Positions 20,756 through 33,475 of a stretch of 64,000 bases of DNA are shown here, in pieces; position 1 is the stretch's first letter, and each line of letters starts with the position of its first letter. This DNA comes from Viola odorata (lineage: Eukaryota > Streptophyta > Magnoliopsida > Malpighiales > Violaceae): the NCBI GenBank assembly GCA_963691705.1, contig OY829542.1, positions 27,452,579 through 27,516,578 of the forward strand, written 5' to 3'. Made by a program: the position numbers and the translations under genes. The notes under the pieces were generated by a model that saw only the letters and a program-made list of their open reading frames with translations, was not told where the DNA came from and ran no database searches.

Positions 20756-22997
20756 CGTCAAGGACTAGACAACAACGGAATTAGCCAAAATAGCTTCAAA
20801 TAGCATGCATTCTTGATAAATCTCCCTTTAAGTCCTTTTTTGCAAATGGGAAGTAAATAGACACTAATCAGTAGCATCTTTGATCTAATTTGGACAGAAA
20901 ATAGAGAATAAAACATATAATAAACGCTTACTATCAAATTCCCCCTCACTACCCCAATGCTTGCCCTTAAGCATTGCAATAAATAAAAACATAAAAATAG
21001 TCTCCCCTGATAAGAATGAGAAGACAACTAAGCAAAAAAGAGAAACTATCATGCGCATTTAACCATACAAAGCAAACCTTGTACAAGACTTAGATAAGCA
21101 TTTGCATCTTGCCTAAGAGATAACGACCTCAAGGACAAGACTTTCCCAATCACCTGCAATCAAAAACAATCCTCACTAGATAGTGTATGCACTCATCACT
21201 TTGTCTTTGGCTATGTGTTTACACTCTATCATTGCAACATACATAGTACATATTAAGCCTGCATGTCAACCTTAAGTAAATTAACTTTAATTGAAGGTAC
21301 AAATGCATGGGTATTCAAATGATTAAAAGGACTTGCAAAATGTTGGAAGGGTAAGGTGTGGTAAACAAGAAAAGGGATAAGCAAAGGGGGAATGATCAGA
21401 ATGTGATCTCAATAAGTAACAACAAGCAGCAACCAAATGCAAGATGGGCAGAAGCCATAATTCCCCTTGTAAAATCTTCTTGAAATATAGAACTCTTTTT
21501 TATTGCTTTCTTGGACCTCTTGGATCTTCATTGTCAACTCTAGATCATCTTTTGCTTATTTTTCTTGACAAAGGACATATATTACAAAACACTTTTTTTA
21601 AAGTAAAAATAAATTACATTCGAAGCACATAGAGTTTTTGTTCCCACTGATCCACCATATTATTGCCTCTTTTCAACACAATCCTTGTTAATCCTTCATC
21701 TTTGGCTCATTTTCGTCCCATTCTTCATAGCAACATACTCATGTTCATCTTCAACTTCAAGTCAACAATTAGGTTGTCTTCTAAGGAAGGATTTTAAGTA
21801 CAATAGTAGGTGTCTAAATTTGTGGCTATCAAGAAAAGGGAATAAAGGTTTGAGTAGGGTGCAAAGGATTAATACATAATGGGAAACTAGAAAAAGGCTC
21901 AAACGAATCAAGAAACAAAGCAAGTCCTCTATCATTTCACAACAATCCCATGTCTAAACATATATGTACCTAAGTTCTGATGCAAGGTTAATATCTACTA
22001 GTCATGCATTGAACACAAACAAGGAAATATGGCATGAAAGCTCAAGACCTCACCGGGATAATTGATTGCTTAAGATCATGAGCAAGCAAAAGGATATAAG
22101 AGCAAACAAGAAAGTCCATGAATGTCGTACAGTTGTGAAAATGCTCAAGAATCATCCAATATGCATCATCGTCAGTTCAAACTCATCAAGGAAGGGTTAA
22201 AAGTAAAAAGACACTAAAAACATTTTATTTTTATTTTTTTTAAAAGTTTGAAAAAACACAAGACACGACACTAACACAAATAAACTGAAACAAACCCCAA
22301 AATAACAAAGACATGTATAATCCCTCCCCTATACTTAAGACACATTGTCCTCAATGTGAAAGAAAGGGAAAAAAACACAAAGGCAAAAAGAAATAAGAAA
22401 AAGTAAGACACGACCTGGGGAATTTGATGTGGTAGTTGGATGCCAATTGACTGCATAAGAGGAAAGATTTAGTTCAGGAGCTCATTGTGGCAAACTAGCT
22501 CTCTATCTCAAGAAGAGTTGTCGAGAATCTTTGTGTCTTGGGCAAAAGAGGAGCGTGAAGCAACATCAATAGTAATAGGGGAAAAAGTGGTAGCTTCAGT
22601 TGGAATGGTGAGTTATGGAAACTTGAACTAGCCTCTAGGCTCCTACAAAAAATGTGTTCAAGCATTGATGTTCCCCCACACTTACTTCTTGTGGTCATTT
22701 TGTTGGTTGCCCAAAGCTAACTATAAGCTTCGATACATCTCAAGAGTATAATTGATACACTCCTTTTGTCCACCTAAAATAAATAAGATATTAAATAGAA
22801 AGTATAGAGGAAAAGATATCCTGAAATCCGAAATCAAAAACTTAAAACTACGAAAAATAAAAAATATGTGGGTTGCCTCCCACGAAGCACCCTTCTTTAT
22901 ATTCGTAGGCTTGACTTTCAAGCTTCACTCTATCAACCAATTCTACTGAATGTTTTTCATGCACTTAGTTTGATGTGAATGATCATATGAAGTGGAT
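20756..22997. other. Gene-free retroelement-derived DNA
   Basis: No gene recognised. Phrases such as 'acattgtcctcaatgtg' (about 22340), 'cttgcccttaagcattg' (20960) and 'gggttgcctcccacgaag' (22870) recur in noncoding parts of plant Ty3/gypsy elements. That origin is likely but the lineage is not assigned. All ORFs are short and T- or A-biased. Confidence 0.35.
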
Positions 22998-23796
22998 TGA
23001 TATGAGTGCAGGAGCACACGACTACTTCACAAGGAGCAAAGAAATGGTGGCCTTGCTCTTGAAGACCCTTAGAGCCAAAGGGAAGCGCTTGGAGGCACGA
23101 GAGCATTGGACGACATGTGTGCACGTCAACGCACACACCATCATGCCTGACAAGGTCTCTACGGAGAGCGCGCACACACCTCATGGGTTGGTCAGGCAAG
23201 CCATGAGAAGCCCGCGCCTACAACCCTAGCAACCCGTGAGCCTTGCCGCCTAACCCTCGCAACCCATGAGCCCACCTAGCGTCCTTAGCTCGCTTATCAC
23301 TAAGCCAAGCCTTCGCAAGAGCACTACCCAAGAGCTCTAAGGCCCTTATGTGTGAAGGGTATTTTTGGAACTTTCCCCTTGTAAATAGTCTTAGGTATAA
23401 ATAGCTAGAGATAGGTTAATTTTAGCCTTGTCTTTAATTTTGTGAGTTATCTCCTTCAAAGACCATTCACCTTAGGTGAGGATTAGGGTTTAGAACTTCA
23501 TCTTCTCCAAACGATCAGGTTGCTCAATATGTTTCATTGAGAGGGAGGATCTTGGAAAGAGAACCTCGTAGCTATTTCGGCAAGGTTGCCTAGGCTAGAC
23601 TTAGGAGGGTTTGTCATAGTTTCGAGTTAACTTTCTTGTTTATTTTCATCAATCTAATATCTATCCATTCCACAACTCCAACTTCGTTTTACCATCTTTT
23701 CCATCGATCATCAACACTAACCTCCCAACGAGGGCTAGATCCAACCGTGGCCAAACTCTCGACCTCCATCCTTCCTAACGAACCAAGATCATATCA
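22998..23796 (+). repeat. 5' LTR of a second-family Ty3/gypsy element
   Basis: Starts TGATATGAGTGCAGGAGCAC and ends agatcatatca, followed directly by TGTGGTAGCGGAGC. A TATA box (gtataaatag) lies at about 23394. Start, end and primer site parallel the LTRs at 33476-34357 (minus) and 53405-54099. Confidence 0.72.
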
Positions 23797-24417
23797 TGTG
23801 GTAGCGGAGCTTCATGGCTGCCCTCTAGGTTGGTTTTTCATCTCATCCGTAAAAATCACTTCTCCATCTCTTATTTTCGTTTTTGAAGTTTTTGACATTT
23901 TTGGGTTTTTGACAATTTTTCACCTAAAGTCGTTTGTCTTTAGTGATTTGATCTTGTTGAGCCAAAACTTTCTGGAAAATATGTGTTTATGTTCATCTTG
24001 ATCTTCAAATCTTCATTATACACATTCATATATTCATCCTTTTTCATACTCATATTCAAATATTCATCAAAGTACATTTGCAAGTTGACAAGTGTCTCTT
24101 TTATCCATGTGGTCCATGTGGTCCAATTTTGTCTACTAGTGACACTTGGCTAACACCAAGGTCGGACACATCTCCCTCTTATTAGCCAAGTATTTGCTCT
24201 AGTATATGCATAGAATATTCTCTTAGATATTTTGCTAGAACATTCCTTTTGCCACCTCATAGTTTTTGCAAAAAAATTTCTACCTCATCACTTGTTTGGC
24301 ATTTGGTGAAAATTTCTTCTACTTAGAGAAATTTCTTTTGCTTTCACTACTTGTCATACATTACATATTGGCTCTTGTGAACTCTTGCACTCATTTACAA
24401 AAAAAAAATTAAATAAA
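23797..24417 (+). other. Primer site and leader of the 22998 element
   Basis: TGTGGTAGCGGAGC at 23797-23810 is the primer-like site of the family. The following about 600 bp (e.g. 'gtgatttgatcttg', 'gagccaaaa') aligns by eye with 54100-54690 and with the complement of 32700-33475. Noncoding. It is cut at 24418 by the MULE at the same A-rich place that follows 'ctcttgcactcac' near 54680. Confidence 0.68.
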
Positions 24418-27400
24418 GGGGTAATAACATAAAGCCCCCCTGTACTATCGTGAAAAACAGACTCCTCCCCTGTACTAAAAAAAGTGATAAACTGACCCAT
24501 GTACTATCGGTCAGTGGCAAAAGGGCCAAAACTAATAGTCAAACTAACTGACTGTTAGTTTTGACCCAGGCCAACTGGTTCCCATTTTTTTCCTTCCCGG
24601 TTACACCTACAATTTAAAATAAAATGGAAACTAATAACATCAATTAAATGGAAACTAATAACATAAAAAAAATTAAAAAATAGTGGACTCAAACTTAAAT
24701 TAAGCGGAATTGAAACTAAAACTACTCCAACCCACATCAAATCAGAACGCATCTGCTATGGGAAGATATTTTCGCCATTAACACCACGCAAAGCATCCAA
24801 TCCCAGTGCAGAAGACTGTCTGGTTGAAGGAATAGCGGACGAATTGCCGTGAGAAAGCAAAACTCAGTCTTCTATTTTGATATTGCGAAAATAGCAAAGG
24901 GAGGGAAGTAATTTTCAAATTGTGTGGGTGCGAGGCGACGAAGGAGGAAAGTACAGGCGTCTGTGTCTTCTTGTCTCTTTCTCTGAACCAAGGTCAGTGT
25001 GCTGTCTATTATATTTACCCACCTCGATGACAACGAAAGAACCATGCATTGTCAAATATCTAAAAAGTTGAGGTTTTTTTATTCTATTATGGATTCTATT
25101 AAACAATCATGCATTGTGGGTCTTTCATTTAGGGTCTTAATAAACAAATATCCATTATCTTTATCTATGTTAGGGTTTTGATTCACATGCTTTCTTGGTT
25201 CTGGTTCTATTGGAGTTTGGGACCATTTTCTATTGTGGTCCTGATATTTTTTGAAATTGATTGTATAAATTATTTGTGGCCATTTCATAATTCCTTTTTG
25301 AACAATACCATGATAGGATGATCATTATAGTGAAGATTTTTGTTGGAGGTACATGGGTACTACTTCCAAATCTGCATTATGTAGATGGAGAGGAAATAGT
25401 ATTCCAAATAGAGCATGATATGCTGATAATTAATGACATACATGAAAGAGTGGTGAATGCAGGATACCTCAATGCCTTTCATTATGATGCAAAATACCCA
25501 TGGAAATAGATGGAGGTTGGCATAAGAGGTTTGAGGAAGGATAAATATGTTAAAAGAATGATTGCAGACATGTTAAGAGATGGTGAGGCTACAATGGAAG
25601 TGTATGTGAAACATGTAATCCACAACCCAATTTTAGTGGCCAGTCTTGACAGTGATGAAGAAATGGATGATGTTGGTGGTGATGGTATACCAAATGCTCT
25701 TGTTGTTGTTGGTGATGAACAACAGAATGAAGTTGTTAGTGGTAATGAATAACAGAATGAAGGTTATGGTGGTGATAAACAACAGAATGAAGGTTATGGT
25801 GCAGAGGAAGTAATGGTTGAAAGTTGTAGTGATGATAGTGATGTTTGTGTAAGGGTAGGTGTAACTGCTGGGCCTGAATGTGAGGATGGGATTGAAGTAG
25901 AGGGAGTGGAGGAGTTAAACCCTAAGAATGGGCCAGACCATACAAGTGTTGGGCCTGCATGTAGGCCCAATTCAGAGCAAGATGGGTCTAGCTACAGTTA
26001 CAATGTATTTGCACATGAAGAACCTAAAGTAGAAAGTGATGAGGAAGCTTCAAGGGACAACAATGCGGAAAAAACCTACAACTGGGAAAGGGAGGATGAT
26101 GGAAGTAGTGAGGCACAACTGAGTGACTTTGTGGATTTTGAGGATGATGAAGAAGATAATTTGTTTGATGTAGAGGATGAGGATGTGGATTTAAATTTTG
26201 GGGGAGTACATGTTGGAGATGACCAACCCAGAAGTGATAGAGTGAATAGGCCACCAGTAGGTCCTAGTGTGCCTGATGTGGAGACAGATTATGAAGATAG
26301 TGACAATTTGGACACCTCACCATGCTCTGACAGTGATGGGGAATCTGAAAGATTGAGGAGGAAGTATCCAGAGTTCAATGAGGCTACAAATTTTGATGGA
26401 GAAATAAAGCTGGAAGTTGGAATGAAGTTTGCAAGTCATAAAGTGTTTAGGAAGGCTCTTAAGTTGTACACTATTCAAATAGGACATGACTTTACCTATG
26501 TGAAGAATGAGAGAAGTAGAATCACTGTCCAGTGCAAGAATCAGTGTGGATGGAGAATACATGCTTCTCCATCAGCAGATAAGAGTTCATTCCAGATCAT
26601 GTCCTTCAAGAGAAAGCATTACTGTGGAAAAGACATAGAGCATCGCAGAGCAAGTGCCAAATGGGTAGCTGAAGCATACTTGGCAGACTTCAAGGACAAT
26701 CCAGATATGGATTTAGAAGTACTTGCAAATAGGGTGAGAAGGGAGAAATTTCTTAAGGTTTCCTATCACAAGCTGGTTAGAGCAAGGAAGATAGCAAAGC
26801 AACTGATTGAGGGTGAGCATAGTGAGCAGTATAAGCTGTTGTGGAACTAAGCAGAGACTATCAAAAAATCAAATCCTGGTAGCTCAGTCAAAATTACTGC
26901 TCTAGATGGGGTGTTCCAGAGGTTGTACATGTGTCTTGCTGCTTGTAAGCGTGGGTTCTTAAGGGGCTATAGGCCATTTATTGGCATTGATGGTTGTCAC
27001 CTCAAAGGGACATTCAAGGGACACTTACTATTAGCAATAGGAAAAGATGCAAATGGAAACATCTTCCTTATTGCTTGGGCAGTAGTGGATTCTGAATGCA
27101 AGGAAAACGGGATGTGGTTTTTAGAGAGGTTGAAGGATGACATTGGGCCATTAGAGGAGTGTTGTTTCATGACTGATAGGCAAAAGGTATATTAATATTA
27201 CTTCCTTCATGTTGACTACCAAATTTCAAGTATTTTCAATAACATTTTCTCTCTTATGCAAGGTTTGCAAAATATCTTTGATACTGTACTCAAAGATGTG
27301 GATCACAGATACTGTGTGAGGCACATATGGAATAATTTTAAAGGAGAGTTTGGAGGGAGCAAGCATATGAAAGACTTACTGTGGGATGCAGCAAGAGCAT

Positions 27401-28080
27401 ATATAGTGACAAAGTTCAACATTCAACTTGAGAAAATTAAGTGTGAAAATCCACTTGCATATGCTTGGTTGAAGAGGATACCTCCTCGGAGGTGGTCAAG
27501 ACATGCTTTCAATAGCTGGGTGATGTGTGATCTTCTCTTGAATAACCTATCTGAGAGTTTTAATTCCTACGTCAGGTAATGTGTGATATTACCATGTTTT
27601 GGACTATGTTTACTTATAAATTCAAATTCTGAGAATTTATTCATTTGTCTATGTGATAGACTTGCAAGGAAGAAGCCAATTCTGACTTATCTAGAGGTTA
27701 TTAGGAATTGCTGATGAAATGATTCTGCATAAAGTACCAAGGGATGTTGTTGTATGAAGGGACAATCTGTCCACGATGGTTCAACAGGTTAGAGAAATGC
27801 CAGTCCTACATTGTGTACCCTCATTCCTAGATGCACAAGTTTGAGATAGAGGACACAAATGGAGAGAAGAGCATTTGTGACTTACAAGAGAAGACTTGTT
27901 CTTGCAAGAGGTGAGACATGACAGGAGTGCCTTGTAGGCATGCCTCAGCTACTTACTTGTTCATAAGGAAGAATCCTCATGACTATATACATGTGTCTTA
28001 TAAGAAGACCACATTTCTAGAATCATACAAAGATGGCATTTTGCCAGTCCCTGATCAGAGTGAGTGCTAAATCTAAGTGC
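24418..28080 (+). mobile_element. Mutator-like element (MULE), right end missing
   Basis: The left end is a TIR-like sequence starting GGGGTAATAACATAAAGCCC with repeated 'cctgtacta(tcg)' phrases (24440-24515). The transposase gene follows in the plus direction. The complementary right TIR was not found near 28080, where Ty3/gypsy integrase sequence begins, so the right end is deleted. A TSD cannot be verified. Confidence 0.68.
25318..28071 (+). pseudogene. MuDR-type transposase, inactivated
   Basis: ATG at 25318. Domain order: PB1-like N-terminus (IIIVKIFVGGTWVLL to about 25620, interrupted by TAG at 25507); a long Asp/Glu-rich region with TAA at about 25750; a Mutator DNA-binding domain (EVGMKFASHKVFRKALKLYTI..., Cys and His pairs, 26400-26650); and the MULE core with GIDGCHLKG (first Asp, about 26985) and MTDRQK (second Asp, about 27170). 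Two introns follow, about 27187-27262 and 27576-27659 (GT-AG). Then come HRYCVRHIWNNF, LNNLSESFNSYV and a SWIM zinc finger CSCKR-stop-DMTGVPCRHASA near 27905, where TGA stands for the usual Trp TGG. TAA at 26848 and TGA near 27712 also break it. It would have cut and inserted MULEs through terminal repeats. Confidence 0.85.
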
Positions 28081-28084
28081 TTAG

Positions 28085-28424
28085 ATCATGGCCTTTACAT
28101 GCCCTTACCCGTTGCATCTCATCCTTGGTGTGATTGGCCTTCCTCGGACCAAACGGCCAAGGATTCTTTATTTGTTGTGGTTGATAGTTTTTAAAAAATG
28201 TCACATTTTATTCCATGTCACACAACGAATGATGCTTCACACATTGCAAATCTTTTCTTCCAAGAAATTGTTAGATTCCACAGCATGCCTATAGAGATAG
28301 TAAATTTTTTAGTCATTTTTTGCGTGTCTTGTGGGCTAAACTTGGCACAAAACTTTTATTCTTTACATCTTGTCATCCACAAACAGATGGCCAAACTGAA
28401 GTTGTTAATTAAACTCTAGAAACA
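28085..28424 (+). pseudogene. Integrase core fragment (Ty3/gypsy), plus strand
   Basis: Begins HGLYMPLPVASHPW, then TAKDSLFVVVDSF and [32 protein letters not shown], and ends [12 protein letters not shown] in other frames. The catalytic Glu region is seen; the first Asp of the core (usually in MDFVLGLP) is lost by a short deletion near 28130. It abuts, head to head, the minus-strand integrase N-terminus at 28431. Either an inverted part of that element or the tail of the plus-strand element at 22998. Confidence 0.7.
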
Positions 28425-28430
28425 TCTTTC

Positions 28431-30139
28431 TTCATTTTTGGCCAAAAGAAGTGTTCCTTAAGCATACAAAGTATCTTTTCTACCCTAAAGTGACCCATTA
28501 ATCCCCCCCCCCCCCCTCGTGTGCCTCCTTCACAAGCAATTCACGTGTACTACACCTAGGAATGCACAACCTACCCTTGCGAAAAAGAAAGTCATCATGC
28601 AACATGAATTTGTCATAAGGGCCATTAGAGCACGCAAGGTAAGCATCATAAAAGTCAACATCTTGTGCATACAAATATGTGAGGTGTGCAAAGCCTAAAA
28701 GGTGTGAGTGAAGAGAGGTTAAGAGAGAGTACCTCCTAGAGAGAGCATCAGCTATAATGTTCTCCTTGCCCTTCATATATTTGATGTGATACGGGAAGCG
28801 TTTAATGAACTCCATCTAAGGCGCGTTGCGCTTGTTAAGCTCCCCTTGTCCTTTCAAATATTTAAGGCTTAGGTGGTCCGTGTGCACCAAAAACTCCTTG
28901 GGAAATAGGTAGTGCTCCCAAACATCAAGAACTCGCACAAGAGCATACAACTCATGATCGTATGTGCAATAATTGAGTTGGGGGTCCTTCAACTTTTCAC
29001 TAAAATAGGTCACGGGTTTCTTGTCTTGAACCAAAACAGCCCCAATGCCTATCCCACTTACATCACACTCCATCTCAAATATTTTGTCAAAATTAGGTAA
29101 GGCTCGGACTGGGCTTGAAGAAAGCTTGTCTTTGAGTGTGGTGAAAGCTAACTCTTGCTCCTCTCCCCACTTAAATGATGCATTCTTCTTAGTGAGGGCA
29201 TTGAGAGGTATGGCAATGGTGGAGTCGTCCTTTACAAAATGGCGGTAGAATCCCGTCAAACCATGAAAAGAACGAATGTCTCCCACGTTGGTTGGTGTAG
29301 GCCATTCGGCGATGGCCTTGATCTTCTCATTATCCACTTTAAGACCCTCGACACCTATAATAAACCCAAGAAAGTGCACCTCTTCTAAACAAAACTCACA
29401 TTTTGACAACTTAGCAAAGAGTTTATGTTCACGAAGAGTTAGAAAAACTTGGTGCAAGTGGTTCAAGTGGACTTGTGAAGATGTGCTATAAACCAATGTC
29501 ATCAAAATAAACCACAACAAATTTGCCTATAGAAGGTCGAAGGACATGGTTCATAAGGCGCATAAAGGTGCTAGTTGCATTTGTTAGACCAAAAGGCATA
29601 ACTAACCATTCATAAAGTCCAAACTTAGTCTTAAAGGTTGTTTTCCATTAGTCACCCTCATGCATCCTAATTTGGTGATAGGCACTAACTAAGTCAATCT
29701 TAGAAAGCATTTTAGCACTACTTAGTTCATCAAACATATCATCTAAACAGGAAATTGAGTGAGAATACTTTACTGTGATCTTGTTTATAGAGCGATACTC
29801 CATAGACATGCGCCAACTACCATCTTTATTAGGCACGAGGATCATGGGAACAACACAAGGAGAAAGGCTCTCCCAAATGAAACCCTTGGCTAGGAGTTCT
29901 TCAATTTGGGCTTGAAGTTCTTGCGTCTCCTTTGGGTTGCAACGGTAGGCCGGCCAATTGGGAAGAGTGGAACCGGGGAGAAAATCAATCTTATGTTCAA
30001 TGCCACACAGGGGTGGGAGTCCATTAGGAATTTCCTCCAGGAATTTGAAATCTAGCAAAAGAGAGGAAACACTACTAGGAAGAGAGGGATTAGTGTTAGT
30101 AGAAAGGAAAAAAATTCCTTGAACCGAATGAGGATGCAA
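28431..30139 (-). pseudogene. RT, RNase H and integrase N-terminus of the 28431-34357 element
   Basis: 30139-29648 has the RT N-half: IDFLPGSTLPNWPAYRCNPKE, WRMSMEYRSINKITVKY, LSKIDLVSAYHQIRM (catalytic Asp). Past a stop and shift comes FVVVYFDDI near 29505 (catalytic pair intact), then the thumb [22 protein letters not shown] and connection to RNase H ([48 protein letters not shown]). After a stop at about 28814 comes YMKGKENIIADALSRRY. The integrase H2C2 region (LLVKEAHEGGG) then runs into a 14-bp poly-C run (plus strand, about 28503-28516) that breaks the frame; MGHFRVEKILCMLKEHFFWPKMKKDV follows. Read-through would need several repairs. Confidence 0.85.
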
Positions 30140-31104
30140 GGTTTCCTCAAGATCAAAGCATGCATCACATCCTTGCCTTTAGCAATATAATCTCACTTTC
30201 TTATCTAATTTCACTCCTCTCAAAGGCTCACTAGCTTGCTTAATCTTTTCAAGCCGTGCATTACCACTTGATGCATGCTCTCTTTTTTCATGCATGATGT
30301 TTTCCTCAAACACACAACTCCTATTTTTCTCTCCACTCAGCGCATGCTCTCTTTTCTCATGCCCGCTCTTTTCCTCTTTCCCAAAACTTACTTTCTTCAC
30401 TCCACTCCACTCATTTTTTTTTTGTTAAGAGAAGAAGTAATTTCAAAAGTAGCACAACCTTTTTCCAATTTGAGTTGATCCTCATAAACTTAGCTGTGAG
30501 GGAGGGGAGGAATGAGAATTTTTTTGCCACCATGCTCTAGCTTGTAAGTATTTCGAAAACCATCATGAATGGCTTATCTATCAAATTACCAAGGTCTACC
30601 TAAAAGAAGGTGGCTAGAATGCATAGGTGCCACATCACATAATCTCTCATCAATATAATTACCAATTTGAAGAGGAATGAGGACTTGCTTGTGTACCTTG
30701 ATCGTGCTCCCATCATTGAACCAATTGAGTACATATGGATGTGGGTGTTTTGATGTTGTGAGACCTAAGGAATGGACAAGGATTGTGCTACCTACATCCG
30801 CATAACTTCCATTATTCATAATGATGGAGATTACCATTCCATTAGCAATGTCGCGGGTGTGGAACAAGTTCTCCCTTTGTTCAATCACATTGTCATCCTC
30901 CTTGGCCTTAATACTCAAACTTCGTCGCACAACTAAACACTTTAGCACTTCCACATAGTCATATCCCTCATCTTCTTCATCCGCATCATCATCAATATCC
31001 CAAGACTCACTACGGTATGGAGTTTCTTCTTCCTCATCCTCACTCACAATTTCTGCTCCTTCACAAATCATGATTACTCTTCTATTAGGGCATTCGGCCC
31101 TCAT
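30140..31104 (-). pseudogene. Protease and linker of the 28431-34357 element
   Basis: 31104-30586 has a zinc-knuckle end (MRAECPNRR), an acidic linker (SEDEEEETPYRSESWDIDD) and a protease-like domain ENLFHTRDI...VISIIMNNGSYADVGSTILVHSLGL, ending APMHSSHLLLGRPW. The active site is usually Asp-Gly-Gly; here it reads Asn-Asn-Gly, so it is inactive. 30586-30140 is a Lys/Glu/His linker with repeated EKREHA(L/S)SG peptides. Confidence 0.78.
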
Positions 31105-32489
31105 ATGGCCTTTGCCACCAAACTTGAAGCACTCAATGTTACGGGAAGGGGTTCTTTGGCTTGGAGTAGTGTTTAGTGCGTGTTTAGGAAGGAAGGCTAA
31201 TTGGGGCTTAGGGTTCGGGAGGGTGTTTTGCTTGGAAGGGAAGGTAGGTTTGGTGGTGTGTTGGTGAGGTTTGGAAGGGAAGGTAGAAGGCTGCCAAGAA
31301 ATTTTGAAGTTAGAAGAAGAATGGTAGGGAAATTTGGCTTGGAACTTACTTGTCTTTCAATCTTCAATGCCAAATGAAACATTTCCTCCAAGATGTCATA
31401 AGATTGGAAATCAAGTTGATAGGCTATCTCCTTATGTAGACGTCCTAAAAATCTTGCCACTGTTGCTTCAACACTCTCATGCGCATCCGCCCGCATCAAA
31501 CAAGTATGCATCTCATGATAATAACCACTAACACTATGGGTACCTTGAGTCAAACGTTGGAGGTGTTGGTATAAGTCACGGACGTGGTAAGAAGGCATAA
31601 ATCGACGCCTCATCTCATACTTTAACTCATCCCAAGTGGCCACGGGTGGAATCCTCTTACCCATTCGAGTCATAACTAATCGATCCTACCATTGTATTAC
31701 CATGCCTGTAAATTCTATAATAGCAAGCTTTACTTTCTTTTCCTCCAAATAATTGTAGCACACGAATACCCTCTCCACTTTTCTCTCCCACTCGTAATAG
31801 GCATCTAGATCATCTTTGCCCTCAAAGATAGGTATAGAGAGCTTGATATTAGAGAGGTTATTATCCACTCTCTCTTCATGGTATCTACAGTGTCTATGCT
31901 CAAACGACTCATCATAATCATATCGGCGAGTATTGTTGACATACTCATAAGGTGGTGGAGGAGATGGCGGTAGTCGAGGTCTCTCATAAACAACCATTGT
32001 CGTCGGGGCCCTTATAGGAGGAACATAGTCATTGGCTCTATGCAATGGGACATCTAGATGGTGATTGAAAGGTGCGGGTATGGTGTGGCGTGGATGTCTT
32101 ATCTTAATTGGTGGACTAGGTCCTCGGCCTTGAGGAGAAATGTGGGTACGACCTTGACCTTGACCCATAGGGGAGCTACGCCGTAAAACAACACCATATG
32201 GATCACTCAGAGCAACTACACCTTCTTCATTGTCACATTGGCATGGCAAACCATAATAGTCCACATTAGAAGGGTCATTCGGACGGGTTCTTTGGTAGTG
32301 ATGTATGGGTGGTTGTCTAGGTGGGGGTGGAGGTGGAGGAGGTTCATGTTTAGGCTTGAAAATTTGGGTCTCAATATGAGTCAATCGATCCAAAATTTTC
32401 TCCACGGCAATCGTGAGAGAAGCAAGGGCCAAATTGAGCATGGAGGACTCATCCGAGCCATCCCCAATAGGAACATTGTCACGAGACAT
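31105..32489 (-). pseudogene. gag of the 28431-34357 element
   Basis: ATG at 32489 follows a pyrimidine tract and 'tttgtaggtac' (possible leader splice acceptor). N-terminal coiled segment SLTIAVEKILDRLTHIETQI, a Pro-rich run, then DNNLSNIKLSIPIFEGKDDLDAYYEWERKVERVF. After a stop at about 31684 the capsid domain continues: ATWDELKYEMRRRFMPSYHVRDLYQHLQRLTQGTHSVSGYYHEM...LGRLHKEIAYQL (Retrotrans_gag). The zinc knuckle is CFKFGGKGHMRAEC, with the second Cys replaced by Phe. One stop plus a frame change near 31200. Confidence 0.85.
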
Positions 32490-33475
32490 GTTGAAATGTA
32501 CCTACAAAGAGGAAAACAAACACAATTGCTATATAAAAAACATTATCGCTCCCTCACGTGTTTCGCTCGTGTTTCACTCGTCACTCTATTGCGCTCACAA
32601 CCTTACCCACTCTTACCTTCAATCACAAATCAATACTTAGGCTAGCAAAGACTCTAAGAATCAAAGAAAGCACAAGGAATGCAAAGAAAACAAGGGATAG
32701 AAAGAAAGGTGAGGAGAGTCAAATGATGCTCAAGAATGTAATGTATTTGGGCACCAATTAGAATTAGAGTAGAATGATAATATAGGAACCAATAAGGAAA
32801 GATGAAAGACACAAAGAAAAGCTAGTGCAAAAGGAATTAAAAAGAGAAAGGAAAAGGAAATTTAAATTGAACGTTGGAAGAAATTGGAGGGAAAATGCAA
32901 ACACTTCAAATGCACACTTAAAAATGATTCCACCACACACATGAATGTTTAAACAAACAATGGACTCTTGGCTTGTGACTCAATCAATTGCATTTCTTTT
33001 TTTCTTTTTTCTTTTTTTTTGAAGTCTTAGAGCCGAAGCTCACGGCATGCCACTAAGGGCAGGGCGGTATGTCGTTAGCTCTAAACTCTTTTATTTTGCT
33101 TCTTTTCATTTCTTTTCTTTTCTTGATTGAGTGCAAGAGTTTTTAATGTTAATATGTATGAAAAGTATTGTGTTTTAAGTGTGTGACAAGTAGTTTTAGC
33201 CAAAGAAATTTTTTGCACATGAAGAACACATGAATGTTCAAGAGGAGAGAAGATGAATATTTGAAGATTTGAAGAACAATTTAAACACAAAATTTCTAGA
33301 TTTTTGGCTCACATAAGATCAAATCACAAAAAGATTAATTTTTTTTACCAAAACTGAAAATTTGTCAAATGTTCCCAAATGAAAATCGATGGAAGGGAAA
33401 ATGATTTAGACCATGGAAATGAAGAAAAACAAAAGATTACCAACATAGAGGACGTCCAAATTCCCCGCTACCACA
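32490..33475 (-). other. Leader and primer site of the 28431-34357 element
   Basis: Noncoding. Primer-like TGTGGTAGCGGGG is the complement of 33463-33475, directly inside the LTR. The rest is A/T-rich leader aligned by eye with 23797-24417 and 54100-55257. The palindrome-like 'gcggtatgtcgt' occurs near 33063. Confidence 0.68.
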
